NCBI GenBank assembly: GCA_951230915.1
Contig: OX579637.1
Span: 868,001-932,000 of the forward strand
DNA from: Antitrichia curtipendula
Lineage: Eukaryota > Streptophyta > Bryopsida > Hypnales > Leucodontaceae
DNA length: 64,000 nucleotides
Direction: 5' to 3'
Positions 56,001 through 64,000 of this stretch are shown piece after piece. Position numbers and translations under genes: made by a program. The stretch's first letter is position 1; each line of letters begins with the position of its first letter. The notes beneath the pieces were generated by a model that ran no database searches, had not been told where the DNA came from, and worked only from the letters and a program-made list of their open reading frames with translations.

Positions 56001-57088
56001 ATTTCATTTTGAAAGTGACTTGAATAAATTTGACTAAGTTGTAAACACGCTCTAGTATTTGAATGTACAAAATTAATTAATATTTGTGTAAAGATTAATG
56101 CAACTACACTTGAACAAAAGCAAATGGGAATTCAACCAGACCTGTACTTTATTAATCCAGCCAATCACATCAGATGTCATAAAATTTCATTTTGAAAGTG
56201 ACTTGAATTAATTTGAGTAAGTTGTAAACACGCTCTAGTATTTGAATGTACAAAATTATTTAATATTTGTCTTAATATTAATGCACCCACACGTGAATAA
56301 AAGAAAATGAGAATCAAACCAAACCTGTACTTTATTAATCCACCCAATCACATCAGATGTCATAAAATTTCATTTTGAAAGTGACTTGAATAAATTTGTG
56401 TAAGTTGTAAACACGCACTAGTATTTGAATGTACAAAATTATTTAATATTTGTCTTAATATTAATGCACCCACATGTGAATAAAAGAAAATGAGAATCAA
56501 ACCAGACCTGTACTTTATTAATCCACCTAGTCACATCAGATGTCATAAAATTTCATTTTGAAAGTGACTTGAATAAATTTGAGTAAGTTGTAAACACGCT
56601 CTAGTATTTGAATGTACAAAATTAATTAACCTTTGTATAAGGATTAATGCACCCACACGTGAACAAAAGAAAATGGGAATTAAACCAAACCTGTACTTTA
56701 TTAATCCACCCAGTCACATCAATTGTCATAGAATTTCATTTTGAAAGTGACTTGAATAAATTTGACTGAGTTGTAAACACGCTCTAGTATTTGAATGTAC
56801 AAAATTAATTAATATTTGTGTAAAGATTAATGCAACTACACTTGAACAAAAGCAAATGGGAATTAAACCAGACCTGTACTTTATTAATCCACCCAATCAC
56901 ATCAGATGTCAGAGAAATTCATTTTGAAAGTGACTTGAATAAATTTGAATAAGTCGTAAACACGCTTTAGTATTTGAATGTACAAAATTAATTAACCTTT
57001 GTATAAGGATTAATGCACCCACACGTGAACAAAAGAAAATGGGAATCAAACCAAACCTGTACTTTATTAATCCACCCAGTCACATCAG
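53063..57088 (+). repeat. B3 higher-order repeat unit 6 (22 monomers, 4026 bp, with a B2-like insert)
   Basis: Same length as unit 2 but reached differently. GAATGATTTT lies at the same offset as in unit 1, and the three extra monomers lie between it and CAAGCC. They include the class d stretch at about 55218-55632. Diagnostic states are AGATGTTAGAAAATTTG (private), GAGTAAG and ACCTGCACTTTATT (near 53762). Confidence 0.83.
55218..55632 (+). repeat. B2-type segment with a class d monomer inside a B3 unit
   Basis: TTTATAAATCCACCTAG, ATCAATTGTCATAG, GTGAGCTGAATAAATTTG and a class d centre (TTTAATTTTTTAGTG, near 55345) occur together here. The same combination is standard near 33600-33780 in B2, and this is the only class d monomer I find after 36.0 kb. 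It resumes B3 sequence at TTTTATTTCGAAAG (about 55634), with a mixed monomer (CATCAAAGGTTATAG) just before. It looks like a patch copied from a B2-like array. Confidence 0.82.
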
Positions 57089-58735
57089 ATGTCATAAAAT
57101 TTCATTTTGAAAGTGACTTGAATAAATTTGAGTAAGTTGTAAACACGCTCTAGTATTTGATTGTACAAAATTATTTAATATTTGTCTTAATATTAATGCA
57201 CCCACACGTGAATAAAAGAAAATAAGAATCAAACCAAACCTGTACTTTATTAATCCACCCAGTCACATCAGATGTCATAAAAATTCATTTTGAAAGTGAC
57301 TTGAATAAATTTGCGTAAGTTGAAAACACGCTCTAGTATTTGAATGTACAAAATTATTTAGTATTTGTGTAAAGATTAATGCAACTACACTTGAACAAAA
57401 GCAAATGGGAATTCAACCAGTCCTGTACTTTATTAATCCACCCAATCACATCAGATGTCATAAAATTTCATTTTGAAAGCGACTTGAATAAATTTGAGTA
57501 AGTTGTAAACACGCTCTATTATTTGAATGTACAAAATTAATTAACCTTTGTATAAGGATTAATGCACCCACACGTGAACAAAAGAAAATGGGAATCAAGC
57601 CAAACCTGTACTTTATTAATCCACCCAGTCACATCAAATGTCATAAAATTTCATTTTGAAAGTGACTTGAATAAATTTGACTAAGTTGTAAACACGCTCT
57701 AGTATTTGAATGTACAAAATTAATTAATATTTGTGTAAAGATTAATGCAACTACACTTGAACAAAAGCAAATGGGAATTCAACCAGACCTGTACTTTATT
57801 AATCCAGCCAATCACATCAGATGTCATAAAATTTCATTTTGAAAGTGACTTGAATTAATTTGAGTAAGTTGTAAACACGCTCTAGTATTTGAATGTACAA
57901 AATTATTTAATATTTGTCTTAATATTAATGCACCCACACGTGAATAAAAGAAAATGAGAATCAAACCAAACCTGTACTTTATTAATCCACCCAATCACAT
58001 CAGATGTCATAAAATTTCATTTTGAAAGTGACTTGAATAAATTTGTGTAAGTTGTAAACACGCACTAGTATTTGAATGTACAAAATTATTTAATATTTGT
58101 CTTAATATTAATGCACCCACATGTGAATAAAAGAAAATGAGAATCAAACCAGACCTGTACTTTATTAATCCACCTAGTCACATCAGATGTCATAAAATTT
58201 CATTTTGAAAGTGACTTGAATAAATTTGAGTAAGTTGTAAACACGCTCTAGTATTTGAATGTACAAAATTAATTAACCTTTGTATAAGGATTAATGCACC
58301 CACACGTGAACAAAAGAAAATGGGAATTAAACCAAACCTGTACTTTATTAATCCACCCAGTCACATCAATTGTCATAGAATTTCATTTTGAAAGTGACTT
58401 GAATAAATTTGACTGAGTTGTAAACACGCTCTAGTATTTGAATGTACAAAATTAATTAATATTTGTGTAAAGATTAATGCAACTACACTTGAACAAAAGC
58501 AAATGGGAATTAAACCAGACCTGTACTTTATTAATCCACCCAATCACATCAGATGTCAGAGAAATTCATTTTGAAAGTGACTTGAATAAATTTGAATAAG
58601 TCGTAAACACGCTTTAGTATTTGAATGTACAAAATTAATTAACCTTTGTATAAGGATTAATGCACCCACACGTGAACAAAAGAAAATGGGAATCAAACCA
58701 AACCTGTACTTTATTAATCCACCCAGTCACATCAG
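57089..58735 (+). repeat. B3 higher-order repeat unit 7 (9 monomers, 1647 bp, tandem copy)
   Basis: A 9-monomer segment whose members match those 1647 bp away on either side: TTTGCGTAAGTTGAAAAC occurs near 57310 and 58957, and CTTTAGTATTTG near 56966 and 58613. CAAGCC lies at 55949 and 57596. A single-base difference (AACCTATGTATAAGG near 55897, AACCTTTGTATAAGG near 57544) separates the two copies. Confidence 0.83.
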
Positions 58736-61114
58736 ATGTCATAAAATTTCATTTTGAAAGTGACTTGAATAAATTTGAGTAAGTTGTAAACACGCTCTAG
58801 TATTTGATTGTACAAAATTATTTAATATTTGTCTTAATATTAATGCACCCACACGTGAATAAAAGAAAATAAGAATCAAACCAAACCTGTACTTTATTAA
58901 TCCACCCAGTCACATCAGATGTCATAAAAATTCATTTTGAAAGTGACTTGAATAAATTTGCGTAAGTTGAAAACACGCTCTAGTATTTGAATGTACAAAA
59001 TTATTTAGTATTTGTGTAAAGATTAATGCAACTACACTTGAACAAAAGCAAATGGGAATTCAACCAGTCCTGTACTTTATTAATCCACCCAATCACATCA
59101 GATGTCATAAAATTTCATTTTGAAAGCGACTTGAATAAATTTGAGTAAGTTGTAAACACGCTCTAGTATTTGAATGTACAAAATTATTTAATATTTGTCT
59201 TAATATTAATGCACCCACACGTGAATAAAAGAAAATGGGAATCAAACCAAACCTGTACTTTATTAATCCACCCAGTCACATCAGATGTCAGAAAATTTCA
59301 TTTTGAAAGTGACTTGAATAAATTTGTGTAAGTTGTAAACACGCACTAGTATTTGAATGTACAAAATTATTTAATATTTGTCTTAATATTAATGCACCCA
59401 CACGTGAATAAAAGAAAATGAGAATCAAACCAGACCTGTACTTTATTAATCCACCCAATCACATCAGATGTCATAAAAATTCATTTTGAAAGTGACTTGA
59501 ATGATTTTGTGTAAGTTGTAAACACGCACTAGTATTTGAATGTACAAAATTATTTAATATTTGTGTAAAGATTAATGCAACTACACTTGAACAAAAGCAA
59601 ATGGGAATTCAACCAGTCCTGTACTTTATTAATCCACCCAATCACATCAGATGTCATAAAATTTCATTTTGAAAGCGACTTGAATAAATTTGAGTAAGTT
59701 GTAAACACGCACTAGTATTTGAATGTACAAAATTAATTAACCTTTGTATAAGGATTAATGCACCCACACGTGAACAAAAGAAAATGGGAATCAAACCAAA
59801 CCTGTACTTTATTAATCCACCCAGTCACATCAAATGTCATAGAATTTCATTTTGAAAGTGACTTGAATAAATTTGAGTAAGTTGTAATCACGCTCTAGTA
59901 TTTGAATGTACAAAATTATTTAATATTTGTGTAAAGATTAATGCAACTACACTTGAACAAAAGCAAATGGGAATTAAACCAGACCTGTACTTTATTAATC
60001 CACCTAGTCACATCAGATGTCATAAAAATTCATTTTGAAAGTGACTTGAATAAATTTGAGTAAGTTGAAAACACGCTCTAGTATTTGAATGTACAAAATT
60101 ATTTAGTATTTGTGTAAAGATTAATGCAACTACACTTGAACAAAAGCAAATGGGAATTAAACCAGACCTGTACTTTATTAATCCACCCAGTCACATCAGA
60201 TGTCATAAAAATTCATTTTGAAAGTGACTTGAATGAATTTGTGTAAGTTGTAAACACGCACTAGTATTTGAATGTACAAAATTAATTAATATTTGTGTAA
60301 AGATTAATGCAACTACACTTGAACAAAAGCAAATGGGAATTCAACCAGTCCTGTACTTTATTAATCCACCCAATCACATCAGATGTCATAAAATTTCATT
60401 TTGAAAGCGACTTGAATAAATTTGAGTAAGTTGTAAACACGCACTAGTATTTGAATGTACAAAATTATTTAATATTTGTCTTAATATTAATGCACCCACA
60501 CGTGAATAAAAGAAAATGAGAATCAAACCAGACCTGTACTTTATTAATCCACCGAGTCACATCAAAGGTCATAGAATTTCATTTTGAAAGTGACTTGAAT
60601 AAATTTGAGTAAGTTGTAAACACGCTCTAGTATTTGAATGTACAAAATTATTTAATATTTGTCTTAATATTAATGCACCCACACGTGAATAAAAGAAAAT
60701 GAGAATCAAACCAGACCTGTACTTTATTAATCCACCCAATCACATCAGATGTCATAAAAATTCATTTTGAAAGTGACTTGAATGAATTTGTGTAAGTTGT
60801 AAACACGCACTAGTATTTGAATGTACAAAATTATTTAATATTTGTGTAAAGATTAATGCAACTACACTTGAACAAAAGCAAATGGGAATTCAACCAGTCC
60901 TGTACTTTATTAATCCACCCAATCACATCAGATGTCATAAAATTTCATTTTGAAAGCGACTTGAATAAATTTGAGTAAGTTGTAAACACGCTCTAGTATT
61001 TGAATGTACAAAATTAATTAACCTTTGTATAAGGATTAATGCACCCACACGTGAACAAAAGAAAATGGGAATCAAACCAAACCTGTACTTTATTAATCCA
61101 CCCAGTCACATCAA

Positions 61115-62029
61115 ATGTCATAGAATTTCATTTTGAAAGTGACTTGAATAAATTTGAGTAAGTTGTAATCACGCTCTAGTATTTGAATGTACAAAATTAT
61201 TTAATATTTGTGTAAAGATTAATGCAACTACACTTGAACAAAAGCAAATGGGAATTAAACCAGACCTGTACTTTATTAATCCACCTAGTCACATCAGATG
61301 TCATAAAAATTCATTTTGAAAGTGACTTGAATAAATTTGAGTAAGTTGAAAACACGCTCTAGTATTTGAATGTACAAAATTATTTAGTATTTGTGTAAAG
61401 ATAAATGCAACTACACTTGAACAAAAGCAAATGGGAATTCAACCAGTCCTGTACTTTATTAATCCACCCAATCACATCAGATGTCATAAAATTTCATTTT
61501 GAAAGCGACTTGAATAAATTTGAGTAAGTTGTAAACACGCTCTAGTATTTGAATGTACAAAATTATTTAATATTTGTCTTAATATTAATGCACCCACACG
61601 TGAATAAAAGAAAATGAGAATCAAACCAGACCTGTACTTTATTAATCCACCCAATCACATCAGATGTCATAAAAATTCATTTTGAAAGTGACTTGAATGA
61701 TTTTGTGTAAGTTGTAAACACGCACTAGTATTTGAATGTACAAAATTATTTAATATTTGTGTAAAGATTAATGCAACTACACTTGAACAAAAGCAAATGG
61801 GAATTCAACCAGTCCTGTACTTTATTAATCCACCCAATCACATCAGATGTCATAAAATTTCATTTTGAAAGCGACTTGAATAAATTTGAGTAAGTTGTAA
61901 ACACGCTCTAGTATTTGAATGTACAAAATTAATTAACCTTTGTATAAGGATTAATGCACCCACACGTGAACAAAAGCAAATGGGAATCAAACTAGACCTG
62001 TACTTTATTAATCCACCCAGTCACATCAA
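61115..62029 (+). repeat. 5-monomer unit (915 bp), copy 1 of an adjacent pair
   Basis: Order of centres: c with GTAATCACG; c with TTGAAAACACG and TTAGTATTTG; a; c with GAATGATTTT; b. Copy 2 is 62030-62944. Both copies end with a class b monomer carrying CAAACTAGACC (61991 and 62906), a variant seen nowhere else. Copy 1 has a private AAGATAAATGC near 61400 and copy 2 has TAGTATTCGTG near 62304. Confidence 0.83.
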
Positions 62030-62944
62030 ATGTCATAGAATTTCATTTTGAAAGTGACTTGAATAAATTTGAGTAAGTTGTAATCACGCTCTAGTATTTG
62101 AATGTACAAAATTATTTAATATTTGTGTAAAGATTAATGCAACTACACTTGAACAAAAGCAAATGGGAATTAAACCAGACCTGTACTTTATTAATCCACC
62201 TAGTCACATCAGATGTCATAAAAATTCATTTTGAAAGTGACTTGAATAAATTTGAGTAAGTTGAAAACACGCTCTAGTATTTGAATGTACAAAATTATTT
62301 AGTATTCGTGTAAAGATTAATGCAACTACACTTGAACAAAAGCAAATGGGAATTCAACCAGTCCTGTACTTTATTAATCCACCCAATCACATCAGATGTC
62401 ATAAAATTTCATTTTGAAAGCGACTTGAATAAATTTGAGTAAGTTGTAAACACGCTCTAGTATTTGAATGTACAAAATTATTTAATATTTGTCTTAATAT
62501 TAATGCACCCACACGTGAATAAAAGAAAATGAGAATCAAACCAGACCTGTACTTTATTAATCCACCCAATCACATCAGATGTCATAAAAATTCATTTTGA
62601 AAGTGACTTGAATGATTTTGTGTAAGTTGTAAACACGCACTAGTATTTGAATGTACAAAATTATTTAATATTTGTGTAAAGATTAATGCAACTACACTTG
62701 AACAAAAGCAAATGGGAATTCAACCAGTCCTGTACTTTATTAATCCACCCAATCACATCAGATGTCATAAAATTTCATTTTGAAAGCGACTTGAATAAAT
62801 TTGAGTAAGTTGTAAACACGCTCTAGTATTTGAATGTACAAAATTAATTAACCTTTGTATAAGGATTAATGCACCCACACGTGAACAAAAGCAAATGGGA
62901 ATCAAACTAGACCTGTACTTTATTAATCCACCCAGTCACATCAA
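62030..62944 (+). repeat. 5-monomer unit (915 bp), copy 2 of an adjacent pair
   Basis: Near-identical to 61115-62029. Because the CAAACTAGACC variant is confined to these two copies, this tandem duplication is among the youngest events visible in the window. Confidence 0.83.
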
Positions 62945-64000
62945 ATGTCATAGAATTTCATTTTGAAAGTGACTTGAATAAATTTGAGTAAGTTGTAATC
63001 ACGCTCTAGTATTTGAATGTACAAAATTATTTAATATTTGTGTAAAGATTAATGCAACTACACTTGAACAAAAGCAAATGGGAATTAAACCAGTCCTGTA
63101 CTTTATTAATCCACCTAGTCACATCAGATGTCATAAAAATTCATTTTGAAAGTGACTTGAGTAAATTTGAGTAAGTTGAAAACACACTCTAGTATTTGAA
63201 TGTACAAAATTATTTAGTATTTGTGTAAAGATTAATGCAACTACACTTGAACAAAAGCAAATGGGAATTAAACCAGACCTGTACTTTATTAATCCACCCA
63301 GTCACATCAGATGTCATAAAAATTCATTTTGAAAGTGACTTGAATGAATTTGTGTAAGTTGTAAACACGCACTAGTATTTGAATGTACAAAATTAATTAA
63401 TATTTGTGTAAAGATTAATGCAACTACACTTGAACAAAAGCAAATGGGAATTCAACCAGTCCTGTATTTTATTAATCCACCCAATCACATCAGATGTCAT
63501 AAAATTTCATTTTGAAAGCGACTTGAATAAATTTGAGTAAGTTGTAAACACGCTCTAGTATTTGAATGTACAAAATTATTTAATATTTGTCTTAATATTA
63601 ATGCACCCACACGTGAATAAAAGAAAATGAGAATCAAACCAAACCTGTACTTTATTAATCCACCCAGTCACATCAGATGTCAGAAAATTTCATTTTGAAA
63701 GTGACTTGAATAAATTTGTGTAAGTTGTAAACACGCACTAGTATTTGAATGTACAAAATTATTTAATATTTGTCTTAATATTAATGCACCCACACGTGAA
63801 TAAAAGAAAATGAGAATCAAACCAGACCTGTACTTTATTAATCCACCCAATCACATCAGATGTCATAAAAATTCATTTTGAAAGTGACTTGAATGATTTT
63901 GTGTAAGTTGTAAACACGCACTAGTATTTGAATGTACAAAATTATTTAATATTTGTGTAAAGATTAATGCAACTACACTTGAACAAAAGCAAATGGGAAT

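Larger units (their letters stand above)
1..64000 (+). repeat. 183-bp satellite DNA array, 349 complete monomers plus a partial one
   Basis: Every part of the window is a copy of one 183-bp unit in the same orientation. Starts of the ATGTCA step fall at 1, 184, 367, 550, 733, 916 and so on to 63677 and 63860. The best-conserved stretches are monomer positions 49-75 (TTGTAAACACGCTCTAG, then TATTTGAATG) and 150-180 (CCTGTACTTTATTAATCC, then ACCCAGTCACATC). Positions 76-148 vary by class. Counted composition is about 30% G+C in a family A monomer and 29% in a family B monomer. Such long, gene-free, head-to-tail arrays with a nucleosome-scale unit are typical of eukaryotic centromeric or heterochromatic satellites; that placement is inference. 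All six frames have recurrent stops in the consensus, so the array is non-coding. Confidence 0.98.
21404..64000 (+). repeat. Satellite family B subarray (232 complete monomers plus a partial one)
   Basis: Family B has GAATGTACAAAATTA, GATTAATGC or TATTAATGC, and CAAACC or TAAACC followed by AGACC or AAACC. The four classes are: a (TTGTCTTAATATTAATG, GTGAATAAAAG); b (TTAATTAACCTTTG, GTGAACAAAAG, CCAAACC); c (GTGTAAAGATTAATGC, AACTACACTTGAAC, AAGCAAATGGG); and d (GCACAAAAATATTTAATT, TAGTGAAATTTAATGC). Class order defines the HORs. Only two length changes occur after the junction: a 2-bp deletion near 23013 and a 2-bp insertion near 35938. Confidence 0.95.
36011..64000 (+). repeat. B3: recently amplified family B with 19-monomer-based higher-order repeats
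   Basis: Single-monomer markers recur at exact multiples of 183 bp. TTTGATTG (position of the G) is at 38493, 41970, 45996, 48375, 49839, 53133, 57159 and 58806, spacings of 19, 22, 13, 8, 18, 22 and 9. CAAGCC is at 36185, 40760, 44786, 47165, 51923, 55949 and 57596, spacings of 25, 22, 13, 26, 22 and 9. GAATGATTTT is at 40101, 44127, 51264, 54741, 59499, 61695, 62610 and 63891, spacings of 22, 39, 19, 26, 12, 5 and 7. I found no indel. The two markers with matching breaks confirm the same unit boundaries. Confidence 0.9.
58736..64000 (+). repeat. B3 right end: 7-, 5- and 5-monomer units, array continues off the edge
   Basis: After a last TTTGATTG monomer at 58806 the 19-mer order gives way to shorter units marked by GTAATCACGCTCTAG at 59884, 61165, 62080 and 62995 (7, 5 and 5 monomers). 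The stretch from about 62945 again follows the longer order, with GAATGAATTTG near 63346 and GAATGATTTT at 63891. The window ends inside a class c monomer at phase 141. Confidence 0.82.

Noticed and set aside
1..64000. Possible long open reading frames, since 183 is a multiple of 3 and a frame would be kept through the array
   Set aside because: In the consensus every forward frame has a conserved stop (TGA in TTTTGAAAG, TAA in TTGTAAAC, TAG in CTCTAG), and each reverse frame has several. Any longer frame needs several mutated copies in a row, and no start, codon bias or protein-like sequence was seen.
1..64000. CRISPR array or bacterial iteron block
   Set aside because: The period is 183 bp, all of it repeated with no unique spacers. 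There are no cas-like genes and no plasmid or phage genes in 64 kb.
1..64000. AATAAA polyadenylation signals (about two per monomer)
   Set aside because: They are a by-product of AT-rich sequence (GAATAAATTT, GTGAATAAA). There is no gene for them to serve and no downstream GT-rich element stood out.
1..64000. rDNA spacer, telomeric or subtelomeric repeat
   Set aside because: No rRNA-like sequence and no TTAGGG- or TTTAGGG-type runs were seen. The unit is uniform from end to end.
36011..64000. Artificial duplication by the assembler as the cause of the exact 183-multiple spacing
   Set aside because: Units differ by private and nested single-base variants and by monomer number, which copied contigs would not show. 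Collapse or expansion of identical 5- and 9-mer copies cannot be excluded from the sequence alone.
1..64000. Naming the species from the monomer
   Set aside because: It does not resemble the centromeric repeats I can recall well (Arabidopsis 178 bp, maize CentC, primate alpha satellite). Length and AT-richness alone do not decide between plant and animal.

Overview
The whole window is one uninterrupted, head-to-tail satellite DNA array. The repeat unit (monomer) is 183 bp, about 30% G+C, always in the same orientation. Counting from the first base, which happens to fall at my chosen phase (the ATGTCA step), there are 349 complete monomers ending at 63859 and a 141-bp partial one at the right edge. 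I see no protein gene, RNA gene, transposon or single-copy DNA. This is the architecture of a eukaryotic centromere or other constitutive heterochromatin block. I cannot name the species: the monomer is not one I recognise, and length plus AT-richness fit both plants and animals.

Two families lie side by side. Family A (1 to about 21.29 kb, 116 monomers) has CCGG in the AAACCGGACC step and, in most copies, a 12-bp palindrome around CACGTG. Family B (about 21.30 kb to the end) has CCAGACC or CCAAACC instead and a different central region. They meet inside one chimeric monomer at 21220-21403. Family B has four main monomer classes, told apart by monomer positions 76-135: a (GTCTTAATATTAATG), b (CCTTTGTATAAGG, with TTAATTAA), c (GTGTAAAGATTAATGC then AACTACACTTG) and d (A-like centre, TTTTTTAGTGAAA). 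Family A contains a minor class, here A-minor, with a B-like GCACCCACACGGG segment.

Monomers are arranged in higher-order repeats (HORs). In A1 (2.2-10.2 kb) marker monomers recur every 3 to 8 monomers. In A2 (10.2-21.2 kb) a unit of 12, 14, 11 and 12 monomers repeats. B1 (21.4-28.1 kb) shows 4-mer and 13-mer duplications, and B2 (28-36 kb) 2-, 3- and 7-mer periods rich in class d. B3 (36-64 kb) is a younger array whose markers recur at exactly 19, 22, 13, 8, 18, 22 and 9 monomers, every interval an exact multiple of 183. The phase can be followed throughout: only 14 net length changes are needed (eight recurrent 1-bp deletions, two other 1-bp deletions, one 2-bp deletion, two 1-bp insertions, one 2-bp insertion), sum -8, exactly the difference between 349 x 183 and the observed 63859. 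None falls after 35.94 kb.

The most interesting signal is not a gene. The most variable part of the monomer (positions 87-108) keeps dyad symmetry in every class. Two 9-bp arms flank a 4-bp centre, usually GTNT, and several arm differences between classes are paired so that complementarity survives. This could be a protein-binding dyad or a cruciform-forming element maintained by selection, but the number of independent events is small. Other points of note are the exactly mappable unequal-exchange junctions (21.3, 48.96 and 55.2-55.6 kb) and the shared variants that order the HOR duplications.
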